Shown here one piece after another: positions 1-6,500 of a stretch of DNA of 6,555 nucleotides. This DNA comes from Chromatiales bacterium. GTDB lineage: Bacteria > Pseudomonadota > Gammaproteobacteria > UBA6429 > Thiohalophilaceae. The stretch covers positions 1-6,555 of the forward strand of contig JALUTJ010000034.1 in NCBI GenBank assembly GCA_027057985.1, read 5' to 3'. A program made the translations under genes and the position numbers. The notes under the pieces are model-generated. The model searched no databases and was not told the origin of the DNA. It saw only the letters and a program-made list of their open reading frames with translations. Each line of letters opens with the position of its first letter. Within the stretch, counting starts at the first letter, position 1.

Positions 1-1328
1 TCCTGGCAATCGGTCGGCCGATACAGATCTGGATCGATGGCTTTTATTCCGGTGAGCGTGCGCCGTACCTGCAAATGCCGGCGCCCCATGCCATGTCTAT
101 CCGCTGGCATAGCAAGCAAAGTTATCCAGGCCAGGTCTTCTATGGTGAAAACATCAATGCACTGAATAAGTTCAGTACAGAAAAACAGGCAACGAAAGAA
201 CATGAAATACGCCTGAGTAAACTGAAGCCAGCAACAAAATATTATTATCGGATCAGCAGGGCGGATAAAGCTATTTATCAGGGCAGGGATTATTATTTTG
301 TCACCAGTCCACAGCCCGGCCAGTCACGACCTGTGCGCTTATGGATTACCGGGGATCAGGGTAATGCCAACCAGATACAGGCCGATGTTCGTAATGCCAT
401 GCTGGACTGGGTTAAACAGCATCCACTTGCCGGTAAAAAAACATATCAACCGGATTTATGGATTACCCTTGGAGACAATGCCTACCGTTCTGGTACAAAC
501 GATCAATTTCAAAAAGGTTTTTTTGAACCATACAGAAATATCCTGATCAATACGCCGGTATGGCCGGGTTATGGTAACCACGATGATCGGCGCTGGGCCT
601 TTTTCGATATCTTTACTTTGCCCACCAAAGCAGAAAGTGGCGGAGTACCTTCTGCTACCGAGCATTATTATTCCTTTGATTATGCGAACGTGCATGTGGT
701 GATGCTGGATTCACAGGCAAGTAACCTGGACAGGGACGGTGATATGGCAAGGTGGCTGGAAAAAGATCTGTTCACGGCTTCTCGTACGGCAAATATCGAG
801 AAAGGTCCTCAGAAATGGTTGCTGGTGATTTCACATCACCCGCCTTATACCAAAGGCTCGCATGATTCTGACAGTGAACGTGATAGTCGTGGTCGCATGG
901 TTGAACTGCGCGAAAATATCGTCCCGATTCTTGAAAAGTATGGTGCCGATATTCTTTTTAGTGGCCACTCTCACATGTATGAGCGTTCCGAACTGATGAA
1001 CTGTTACTATGGCTATTCAGACAGTTTTAACAAAAGTTATATTCGCCAGTATGGTGGCAAGGCACATCATTACAGTAAACGTGCCCCGGTGATTAGCTCT
1101 TATAATGGCACACTTTACACCGTGGCCGGCTCGTCTTCAAATGAAAACCAGGGGCCGCTGAATCACCCGGCGATGCCATATACTTCTGCTGATGCGGGTT
1201 CGGTGATTGTTGATATCAGTGGCAATAGCCTGAAAAGTTATTTTATTAATCGCAGAGGTAAAGTGATCGATCAGTTTACCCTGGTAAAAGGTGATAAAAC
1301 CGGGGTGGCAACTAAAAGCTGTAAATAG
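1..1328 (+). CDS. Purple-acid-phosphatase-like metallophosphoesterase, 5'-partial
   Basis: This is a calcineurin-like metallophosphoesterase of the purple acid phosphatase type, expected to hydrolyse phosphomonoesters with a two-metal centre. The frame stays open from base 3 to the first ATG at 75, and those codons encode ERAPYLQM, matching the start of the fibronectin-III-like N-terminal domain typical of this family. The true start and any signal peptide therefore lie left of the window. Numbering from Met at 75, all five metal-ligand motifs are present in order: GDQG (Asp94), GDNAY (Asp134, Tyr137), GNHD (Asn168, His169), VISHH (His254) and GHSHMYER (His298, His300). The catalytic domain spans about residues 85-360 and ends in a short beta-rich tail and TAG. 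The gene converges on purH and is not obviously part of its pathway. Substrate and location are inferred: family members are often secreted or periplasmic. Family assignment is secure; the physiological substrate is unknown. Confidence 0.9.
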   Translation, partial: LAIGRPIQIWIDGFYSGERAPYLQMPAPHAMSIRWHSKQSYPGQVFYGENINALNKFSTEKQATKEHEIRLSKLKPATKYYYRISRADKAIYQGRDYYFVTSPQPGQSRPVRLWITGDQGNANQIQADVRNAMLDWVKQHPLAGKKTYQPDLWITLGDNAYRSGTNDQFQKGFFEPYRNILINTPVWPGYGNHDDRRWAFFDIFTLPTKAESGGVPSATEHYYSFDYANVHVVMLDSQASNLDRDGDMARWLEKDLFTASRTANIEKGPQKWLLVISHHPPYTKGSHDSDSERDSRGRMVELRENIVPILEKYGADILFSGHSHMYERSELMNCYYGYSDSFNKSYIRQYGGKAHHYSKRAPVISSYNGTLYTVAGSSSNENQGPLNHPAMPYTSADAGSVIVDISGNSLKSYFINRRGKVIDQFTLVKGDKTGVATKSCK

Positions 1329-1362
1329 TGGCAGGCGTTATCTGGTTTAGGTTTAGCCGAAT

Positions 1363-1554
1363 GGCAGTAATGGCAACCCTTTTCAAGACACGCCGTAAAT
1401 ACTTTCTTTGTTACGCCTCCAGCTCCACAAAGAAAGTCCAGGTCGCACCTCCCTGTGCTCCCGTTCGTTTTGTTAGTAACAAAACTCACCCCTATAGGCT
1501 CGACAGCAGCATCCTTGCTGCTGACGGTCTTGAAAAGGGATTGTCATTACTGCC
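1363..1554. repeat. Multi-hairpin intergenic repeat, copy A (long form)
   Basis: This roughly 192-bp element lies between the convergent 3' ends of the phosphatase gene and purH. Its ends are long imperfect inverted repeats: 1363-1389 pairs with 1527-1554 with one mismatch and one bulged base. Inside are further perfect stems: 1401-1411 with 1427-1437 (11 bp), 1467-1475 with 1477-1485 (9 bp, one central base), and 1504-1510 with 1517-1523 (7 bp, loop ATCCTT). The 20 bases at 1383-1402 recur exactly at 3296-3315 in copy B. The boxes at 1490-1502 and 1524-1533 also recur there with one difference each. I interpret it as a member of a dispersed palindromic, REP- or MITE-like family. It may also help end transcription from both sides, but no strong U-tract follows either end. 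No coding function is supported. Confidence 0.75.
1403..1489. repeat. Extra module inside copy A
   Basis: These 87 bp separate the two conserved boxes of copy A; copy B has only two bases (3316-3317) at the same place. The segment contains most of an 11-bp stem (1401-1411 with 1427-1437) and a 9-bp stem (1467-1475 with 1477-1485). Its outer parts can also pair with each other, TTTGTTAC at 1407-1414 with GTAACAAA at 1476-1483. It is therefore either a nested insertion with its own inverted ends or a module that shorter family members lack. The direction of change cannot be decided from two copies. Confidence 0.5.
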
Positions 1555-1605
1555 CTGGTAACGGTATGTATATTGCAGTTGAAAATATTTATTTCGCGAC
1601 AGTTT

Positions 1606-3171
1606 CTAATGGCGGAAATGCCGCATACCGGTAAAGACCATGGCGATATCATGTTCGTTTGCTGCTGCAATCACTTCATCATCCCGCATTGACCCCCCTG
1701 GCTGGATAACGGCACGGATGCCATTTTCAGCGGCCTGATCGAGACCATCACGGAAGGGGAAGAAGGCATCGCTGGCCATTACCGAGCCTTTGACTTCCAG
1801 CCCGGCATGTTCAGCCTTGATACCGGCAATACGCGCCGAGTTGACCCTGCTCATCTGTCCGGCACCGACGCCTATGGTCATATTGTTACGGGCATAGACA
1901 ATGGCATTGGATTTAACGAACTTCGCTACCTGCCAGCTAAACAGCAGGTCGCGCATTTCATCCTCGGAGGGTTGACGGCGGGTCACTACTTTTAATTCAT
2001 TATAAAGTTGCAGGTCGGCATCCTGAACCAGCAGACCGCCGTTGACGCGTTTGAAGTCCAGTCGTGCCGTCGGTTGTTGTGGCCATTGGCCACATTCGAG
2101 CAGGCGTACATTCTTCTTTTTCGCCACGGCCTTGATTGCATCCTGGCTAACCTTCGGGGCGATAATGACTTCAACGAACTGGCGCTCTACAATCGTTTCT
2201 GCGGTTTCACCGTCGAGCTCCTGGTTAAAGGCAATAATGCCACCAAAGGCCGATTCCGGATCGGTGGCATAGGCATTTTCATAGGCCTGTAACAGGCTGT
2301 GACTGCTGGAAACACCACAGGGGTTGGCATGTTTGACGATGACACAGCTCGGGCTGTCACTGAACTGCTTTACACATTCCAGTGCAGCATCGGTATCGGC
2401 AATATTGTTATAGGAGAGTTCCTTGCCCTGTAACTGCTTTGCCGTGGCTATACTGGCTTCGGATGTTTTCTGCTCCACATAGAATGCAGCTGCCTGATGA
2501 GGATTCTCGCCGTAACGCATTTCCTGTACCTTATGGTACTGGCTGTTAAAGGTACGCGGGAAGGTCGCCTTGTTACCTTCACTGTCGATACGGCCAAGGT
2601 AATTGGCAATAGCACCATCGTAATGCGAGGTATGCTCAAAGGTTTTCACAGCAAGATCAAAACGGGTGGCGGCGCTGACTTCACCCTTATTGTCTTTGAG
2701 TTCATTCAGCACCCGGTTGTAATCCGTCGCATCGACGACCACGGTAACCGCGGCGTGGTTCTTGGCGGCGGAACGCAGCATGGTGGGGCCACCGATATCG
2801 ATATTTTCAATTGCATCGGCGAGAGTGCAATCCGGTCTGGCCACGGTTTCCTCGAAGGGATAAAGATTGACCACGACCATATCGATAGGCGGAATATCAT
2901 GTTCCTGCATCACCGCATCATCGGTACCACGGCGACCAAGCAGGCCACCATGTACTTTCGGGTGCAGGGTCTTGACCCGGCCATCCATCATTTCAGGGAA
3001 ACCGGTGTAATCGGAAACTTCGATAACCGGAATACCATTATCGGCAAGTAACTTTGCCGTACCACCGGTGGAGAGAATTTCAATGCCGTGATAGGTATAC
3101 AGGCTTTTGGCAAATTCAACGATACCGGTTTTATCCGAAACACTGATTAAGGCGCGGGTGATTTTAGACAT
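1606..3171 (-). CDS. purH: Bifunctional AICAR formyltransferase / IMP cyclohydrolase
   Basis: PurH catalyses the last two steps of de novo IMP synthesis in the cytosol: formylation of AICAR with 10-formyltetrahydrofolate, then ring closure of FAICAR to IMP. The 521-residue protein is close to the roughly 530 residues of the E. coli enzyme. The N-terminal cyclohydrolase domain (about 1-195) shows SVSDKTGI (10-17), STGGTA (34-39), GRVKTLHP (64-71) and NIDIGGPTM (123-131). The transformylase domain (about 200-521) shows RYGENPHQ (219-226), the catalytic Lys280-His281 in VKHANPCGV, and the typical C-terminal MRHFRH. The ATG start gives [14 protein letters not shown], which aligns with the family N-terminus; only a weak GGA ribosome-binding motif precedes it. 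In many relatives purD follows purH; here a convergent phosphatase gene follows instead, so purH appears to end its transcription unit. All key motifs are intact. Confidence 0.98.
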   Translation of the reverse strand: MSKITRALISVSDKTGIVEFAKSLYTYHGIEILSTGGTAKLLADNGIPVIEVSDYTGFPEMMDGRVKTLHPKVHGGLLGRRGTDDAVMQEHDIPPIDMVVVNLYPFEETVARPDCTLADAIENIDIGGPTMLRSAAKNHAAVTVVVDATDYNRVLNELKDNKGEVSAATRFDLAVKTFEHTSHYDGAIANYLGRIDSEGNKATFPRTFNSQYHKVQEMRYGENPHQAAAFYVEQKTSEASIATAKQLQGKELSYNNIADTDAALECVKQFSDSPSCVIVKHANPCGVSSSHSLLQAYENAYATDPESAFGGIIAFNQELDGETAETIVERQFVEVIIAPKVSQDAIKAVAKKKNVRLLECGQWPQQPTARLDFKRVNGGLLVQDADLQLYNELKVVTRRQPSEDEMRDLLFSWQVAKFVKSNAIVYARNNMTIGVGAGQMSRVNSARIAGIKAEHAGLEVKGSVMASDAFFPFRDGLDQAAENGIRAVIQPGGSMRDDEVIAAANEHDIAMVFTGMRHFRH

Positions 3172-3224
3172 GATGTTTTCCGTAATTTATAAAGATGAAA
3201 CCACGAGGGACAGGAATTACACGG

Positions 3225-3253
3225 GTTATAGTCTGATTTCCCGCAAAAATTAA
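3225..3253 (-). promoter_or_regulatory. Candidate purH promoter
   Basis: Reading the minus strand, TATAAC (3230-3225) lies 17 bases downstream of TTAATT (3253-3248), a plausible -10 with a weak -35 (3 of 6 consensus positions). Transcription would start near 3218 and give a leader of about 47 bases before the purH ATG. The stretch upstream (about 3245-3266) is AT-rich. I see no convincing PurR-type palindrome. It is a match by eye only. Confidence 0.25.
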
Positions 3254-3284
3254 GTATTTTAAATACAGCTATGGAGGTCATTCA

Positions 3285-3373
3285 GCCATTGCCGATCAAG
3301 ACACGCCGTAAATACATCCCTGTAGGCTCGGGGGCCGCTCTCCCTGCGGCCCACGGTCCTGATCGACAACGGC
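3285..3373. repeat. Intergenic hairpin repeat, copy B (short form)
   Basis: This 89-bp element between fis and purH is closed by inverted repeats 3285-3302 and 3356-3373 (15 of 18 positions pair as Watson-Crick, one more as a wobble). It contains a perfect 7-bp GC stem, GGGCCGC at 3332-3338 with GCGGCCC at 3346-3352. It shares 20 identical bases with copy A (3296-3315 and 1383-1402), then CCCTGTAGGCTCG (12 of 13 identical to 1490-1502) and ACGGTCCTGA (9 of 10 identical to 1524-1533). The inner stem occupies the same place as in copy A but has a different sequence with pairing kept. Both copies have the same orientation. It lies in the purH upstream region and could stall or end read-through from fis, but no U-tract marks it as a classical terminator. 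Confidence 0.75.
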
Positions 3374-3485
3374 TTCCTGCCTCATAAACACTTCTTTTAC
3401 CTATGTACACAGGTATTTAAACTGCTTATTTTGTTTCCGTATTCCTCGTGGTTGTGTTGTTGCCTGTTTGCTAACGGCAGAATGA

Positions 3486-3776
3486 TCAGTTATTCAGGCC
3501 GTACATTTTCAGCTTTTTGCGCAGAGTGCCACGGTTGATGCCGAGTAACTCGGATGCCTTGCTCTGGTTACCGCGAGTATATTCGAGCACGCTGCGGAAT
3601 AAAGGTTCTTCGATTTCACTTAAAACCATCTGGTAGAGGTCGTTGGTGTGGTGACCTTCCAGTTGTTTGAAGTAGCCTTGCATGGCATCTTCAACACAGG
3701 CACGTAAAGGTTTTTTGTCTTCTTCTTGTGGATGTAATTGTGTAATAGCAGGGTCCACTAATGCGGCTTCTGTCAT
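3486..3776 (-). CDS. fis: Nucleoid-associated DNA-binding protein Fis
   Basis: Fis is a small homodimeric nucleoid protein that bends DNA, activates rRNA and other growth-linked promoters and assists site-specific recombination. At 96 residues it nearly matches the 98 of E. coli Fis. The C-terminus is almost canonical: the stretch from YTRGNQ (66-71) through NRGTLRKKL (81-89) to YGLNN (92-96) contains the helix-turn-helix, with the recognition helix at about 82-91. The central helices responsible for dimerisation (about 25-65) include KKPLR and NDLYQMVLSEIEEPL. The N-terminal 20 residues are poorly conserved, as usual. The start codon overlaps the dusB stop as ATGA, and a strong Shine-Dalgarno precedes it inside dusB, so translation is probably coupled. 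It is the last gene of the dusB-fis operon; no clear terminator follows before the repeat-rich gap. Confidence 0.97.
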   Translation of the reverse strand: MTEAALVDPAITQLHPQEEDKKPLRACVEDAMQGYFKQLEGHHTNDLYQMVLSEIEEPLFRSVLEYTRGNQSKASELLGINRGTLRKKLKMYGLNN

Positions 3777-4759
3777 GCTGCTATTTCCTCCTTCTCTAAT
3801 AGGCGTTCAAAAAATTCATGAGTCATGGCAAGCTGCTCATCGATACTGTTCACCCGGCATACAGCCTGGCGGAAAGCGGCACCGTGGGACTGACCCTTGC
3901 TGTACCAGCTGATGTGTTTGCGAGCAACCCGCACTCCGGTAAATTCCCCGTAGAAAGCATAAAGATTTTCCAGGTGATCAATCAGGATGTCGCGGATTTC
4001 TGCAACCCCCGGTTCGGGTAAACGTTCCCCGGTTTCGAGGTAGTGATTGATCTCTCGGAAGATCCAGGGTCGGCCCTGGGCGGCACGGCCAATCATAACG
4101 GCATCAGCGTCGGTATAGTCGAGCACAAACTTTGCTTTTTCGGGTGTTTTAATATCTCCGTTGGCCACCACCGGAATGGAAACACGGCTTTTGACATCGG
4201 CAATGGTGTCGTATTCCGCGTCACCACGATACTGGTCAGCACGGGTACGGCCATGGATGGCCAGTGACTGGATACCGGCATCCTCGGCAATACGGGCAAT
4301 ATTGACCGCATTACGATTTTGCTGGTCCCAGCCGGTGCGTATTTTCAGGGTCACCGGGGTATCAACGGCTTTGACTACTGCGTTGAGAATATCGGCGACC
4401 AGTTTTTCGTCGCGTAACAGGGCAGAGCCGGCGAGCACGTTACAGACCTTCTTTGCCGGGCACCCCATATTGATGTCAATTATCTGAGCGCCGTTGTCAA
4501 CATTATAACGCGCGGCTTCAGCCATCATTGCGGGTTCGGTGCCCATGATCTGTACCGATTTCGGATCGGTCTCGCCATCATGCGAAGCCCGACGTTTAGT
4601 TTTATCGCTACCCCAGAGCAGGGAGTTGGATGAAACCATTTCCGACACGGCCATGCCTGCACCAAGCTGGCGACATAACCTGCGGAAAGGCAAGTCGGTG
4701 ACACCGGCCATAGGGGCAAGGATCAGTTTGTTACTCAACTGGTAAGGACCAATACGCAT
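3773..4759 (-). CDS. dusB: tRNA-dihydrouridine synthase B
   Basis: DusB is an FMN-dependent, NADPH-using enzyme that reduces specific uridines in the tRNA D-loop to dihydrouridine. The 328-residue length fits the E. coli enzyme (321). The N-terminus MRIGPYQL...LAPMAGVTDLPFR is the family start and forms the first strand and FMN-binding segment of the TIM barrel. NMGCPAKKV (98-106) carries the catalytic Cys100. Further family signatures are LKIRTGW (138-144), HGRTRADQYRG (169-179), NGDI (200-203) and IGRAAQGRPW (223-232) for FMN phosphate binding. The C-terminal helical tRNA-binding domain includes ARKHISWY (279-286). dusB is the first gene of the conserved dusB-fis operon; the 199-bp gap before it suggests its own promoter. 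No clear Shine-Dalgarno sequence precedes the ATG. Assignment to DusB rather than DusA or DusC rests on both sequence and the fis neighbour. Confidence 0.97.
   Translation of the reverse strand: MRIGPYQLSNKLILAPMAGVTDLPFRRLCRQLGAGMAVSEMVSSNSLLWGSDKTKRRASHDGETDPKSVQIMGTEPAMMAEAARYNVDNGAQIIDINMGCPAKKVCNVLAGSALLRDEKLVADILNAVVKAVDTPVTLKIRTGWDQQNRNAVNIARIAEDAGIQSLAIHGRTRADQYRGDAEYDTIADVKSRVSIPVVANGDIKTPEKAKFVLDYTDADAVMIGRAAQGRPWIFREINHYLETGERLPEPGVAEIRDILIDHLENLYAFYGEFTGVRVARKHISWYSKGQSHGAAFRQAVCRVNSIDEQLAMTHEFFERLLEKEEIAA
3787..3793 (-). promoter_or_regulatory. Ribosome-binding site of fis within the dusB end
   Basis: On the minus strand AAGGAGG lies 10 bases before the fis ATG (3776-3774), inside the last codons of dusB. 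It is the strongest Shine-Dalgarno sequence seen in this window; dusB and purH have weak or no motifs. It supports the chosen fis start and suggests that Fis is made at higher rate than DusB from the shared message. Confidence 0.8.
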
Positions 4760-4799
4760 TAAAAGACCAATTGTTCGAAAATATTAAAATTGTGATTAC

Positions 4800-4879
4800 G
4801 TGGGGGAGAGCAATCATACCTTTAGTTGGCTGAAAATTTAAGAGATCAAGTTCAACTTTCTTGCTTGATCATCCCCCAC
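4800..4879. repeat. Nested inverted repeats upstream of dusB
   Basis: GTGGGGGA at 4800-4807 is the exact reverse complement of 4872-4879, and inside it GATCAAG at 4844-4850 pairs with CTTGATC at 4864-4870 (7 bp, 13-base loop). The structure encloses the candidate dusB-fis promoter. It could be a regulator-binding or cruciform-forming control region, or remains of a small palindromic repeat. It does not share the boxes of copies A and B. The rest of the gap 4760-4958 shows only AT-rich sequence next to the dusB start and a weak interrupted hairpin at 4892-4936. Confidence 0.45.
4813..4841 (-). promoter_or_regulatory. Candidate dusB-fis promoter
   Basis: On the minus strand TATGAT (4818-4813, 5 of 6 consensus) follows TTAAAT (4841-4836, 3 of 6) with a 17-base spacer. 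It would start transcription near 4806, giving a leader of about 47 bases before dusB. A pyrimidine-rich run (TGCTCTCCCCC) follows the -10 box. In E. coli the fis promoter has a GC-rich discriminator and initiates with C, so the resemblance is suggestive, but this is inference by eye. The element lies wholly inside the inverted repeat 4800-4879. Confidence 0.35.
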
Positions 4880-4958
4880 TTATGCGCTAGGCAGCCGGGA
4901 TATTTGCACTTAAGCAATTACTTAAATAGCGGGCTGAAGGGCAGAAAAAGGAACCGGG

Positions 4959-6500
4959 TTAGAGAAAACTGAATTCAAAGTTCACCGCTTCCTTGCCGGG
5001 ATCGATAACTTCAAAATTGATATGTACAGGAACGCCGGGTTTCATCAGTAAAAACGGGTTGCTTAATTTTCCCATATAAGTTTTTGGAGTGAAAACCCGC
5101 TCCGCTACCACGTTACCGGAGATATCGGAGAGACGAATATGAATATTCGGGTAGGGCTGGGCAAAAGCGGCCTTGTTAATCACGGACGCAGATATCAAAA
5201 GTGCATTTTTTTCTCTGGGGTGCAGGCGTACATCACGACTGAGTAACTGGATTTTACTTAAATCACGTGGCCCGGAGTAATGACAGCTGACCTGTTCACA
5301 GAACTGTTCCAGTAATGGCCGGCTTTGTGGTACGAGTTGCACCAGCTGGTAGGCTCTAAAGTAGGCAATTTGTAGCACTGACAGCAATAAAAGGAGAATA
5401 ATAACAAGCAGTTTTAATAGCGGGTGAATTCTTACCGCTGCAGGGCCATGTAACTCGGCAATATCATCACGTAGCTGTAGTGGAACTTCGTCTTCCTCTT
5501 CTTTATCGGCTTTGTGTGTTACAAATTCATTGTCGATGACTTCACTGATATTTTCACTTTCATGCAGATCACTGAGATCCATGTCGGTAAAGAGTTCTTC
5601 TTCATCGGTGTCACTACTGAACTCGTCCATATCCAGAGCGGCGGGTTCGTTCTTACCTGCTTTTTCTTCGCCTTCATCCAGCTCAAGAAAATCAAATTCC
5701 TGGTCGGGGTTATAATTCTCAATAAAACTGTCGACCTGTTGTGCATCTTCCGGTGGTTGTATATCGAGGGATAGCTGGGCTTCCATTTCCTCCAGGATGT
5801 CGGCAACACTGTCGGCCTTGGTAGCATCATAGGCATCGGTGTGAAAGACATCGTCGCTGTCTTTCTCTTCTTTGTTATCTTCTCCATCGATAACCAGGAT
5901 ATCTTCGGCTTCCGGACCGTTATCGAACTCATCGCTTGCTATTTCAGATTCTCTGGCTGGGTCGACAGTCGTGTTAGTTTCATTATCGAGGCCGCGGGTG
6001 ATTTCATTGATGGCAGCATCGAGATCGATATTGGTAGCAAAGAAATCATCCCTGTCGTCTTTGGCCGGTTCTACAATCATGGTAGCGGCATGGTTAATAT
6101 CGGGTTTATCAGTTGCAGGCATTGCCGCCAGTTCGGGATCGGTATCGGTAAAAGTGGCTTCGCTGGGAGCTTGTTCGGCAGTCTTTTTTGTTTCTGCTGC
6201 CTTGCTGCTGAAAAGCGATGAAAGATCACGAATATCATTTTCGCTGGATTGTCTGGTCTGCTTTTGTTTCGGCGTGGCTGAAACCGCAGGTGTTGCGGGC
6301 TGCGGTGTTTTTTCTGCTGGCGCAGGCGTTACTTTTTCTGCTGTTGCAGACTGAGCTGCCAGCGGCAGATCGTCAATGGCATGCTCCCGGGCATTAAAGA
6401 TATGCTGGCATTTGCCACAGCGTACCTTGCCATTGGCAATTGCCAGCTGACGGTCGGTGACCCGGAAAACGGTGCTACATTGTGGACAACGTGTATACAT
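4959..6500 (-). CDS. Zinc-ribbon and DUF3426 domain membrane protein
   Basis: Function is unknown; the architecture is recognisable. Residues 1-38 form a MJ0042-type zinc ribbon with the ligands Cys5, Cys8, Cys28 and Cys31 (CPQC and CGKC). Residues about 40-115 are rich in Ala, Pro, Thr and Lys. Residues about 118-345 are strongly acidic with little predicted fold. A single hydrophobic segment follows at about 361-381 (start LLKLLVIILLLLLSV). The C-terminal DUF3426 domain (about 385-510) contains Cys401 and Cys406, a spacing usual in the family. By the positive-inside rule and from the zinc ribbon, the N-terminus is probably cytoplasmic and DUF3426 periplasmic. In many gammaproteobacteria this gene sits between prmA and dusB; dusB is present here on the expected side. 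At 513 residues it is at the long end, owing to the acidic linker. The ATG start is supported by MYTRCPQC; no Shine-Dalgarno sequence is visible, and the upstream bases lie inside the edge foldback, so the native leader is uncertain. Confidence 0.9.
   Translation of the reverse strand: MYTRCPQCSTVFRVTDRQLAIANGKVRCGKCQHIFNAREHAIDDLPLAAQSATAEKVTPAPAEKTPQPATPAVSATPKQKQTRQSSENDIRDLSSLFSSKAAETKKTAEQAPSEATFTDTDPELAAMPATDKPDINHAATMIVEPAKDDRDDFFATNIDLDAAINEITRGLDNETNTTVDPARESEIASDEFDNGPEAEDILVIDGEDNKEEKDSDDVFHTDAYDATKADSVADILEEMEAQLSLDIQPPEDAQQVDSFIENYNPDQEFDFLELDEGEEKAGKNEPAALDMDEFSSDTDEEELFTDMDLSDLHESENISEVIDNEFVTHKADKEEEDEVPLQLRDDIAELHGPAAVRIHPLLKLLVIILLLLLSVLQIAYFRAYQLVQLVPQSRPLLEQFCEQVSCHYSGPRDLSKIQLLSRDVRLHPREKNALLISASVINKAAFAQPYPNIHIRLSDISGNVVAERVFTPKTYMGKLSNPFLLMKPGVPVHINFEVIDPGKEAVNFEFSFL

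Larger units (their letters stand above)
3199..3453. repeat. Inverted arms enclosing copy B between fis and purH
   Basis: AACCACGAGG at 3199-3208 is the exact reverse complement of 3444-3453, and weaker similarity (ACAGGAA against ACGGAA) continues inward. The arms sit near the two edges of the fis-purH gap and bracket a 255-bp stretch that contains copy B. The arm resembles ACCACGAAGGACACGAAGG-type sequences that, from memory, occur as dispersed repeats in proteobacterial genomes. They may be the ends of an older insertion into which copy B is nested, or two independent repeat units in opposite orientation. A near-palindrome at 3398-3415 (7 of 8 pairs, 2-base loop) also lies inside. No gene is seen in this interval. 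Confidence 0.4.

Noticed and set aside
1271..1489. A 72-codon minus-strand open frame with several cysteines
   Set aside because: It covers the phosphatase 3' end and repeat copy A. The cysteines are scattered without a convincing metal-binding spacing and the frame follows from the repeat.
1328..1561. A 77-codon plus-strand open frame after the phosphatase stop
   Set aside because: It begins at a GTG overlapping the stop codon and lies almost wholly in repeat copy A; its translation is just the hairpin sequences read through. No ribosome-binding site or domain is seen.
2497..3051. A 184-codon plus-strand open frame
   Set aside because: It lies completely inside purH on the opposite strand, where purH motifs are intact, and shows no recognisable domain; it is a shadow frame.
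3254..3266. GTATTT/AAATAC palindrome upstream of purH as a regulator site
   Set aside because: Six-base arms made only of A and T, apart from the end bases, in AT-rich sequence are likely by chance; it does not match a PurR operator.
3398..3415. Near-palindrome as a fis terminator
   Set aside because: The stem pairs 7 of 8 positions but has a 2-base loop, low GC content and is followed on the fis strand by A-rich sequence rather than a T-run.
4892..4936. Possible terminator hairpin downstream of the zinc-ribbon gene
   Set aside because: Only two interrupted 5-bp stems (CAGCC with GGCTG and TATTT with AAATA) and no T-run on the minus strand after it.
5872..6354. A 160-codon serine- and alanine-rich plus-strand open frame
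   Set aside because: It is the antisense reading of the acidic linker of the zinc-ribbon protein; low-complexity coding on one strand produces it.
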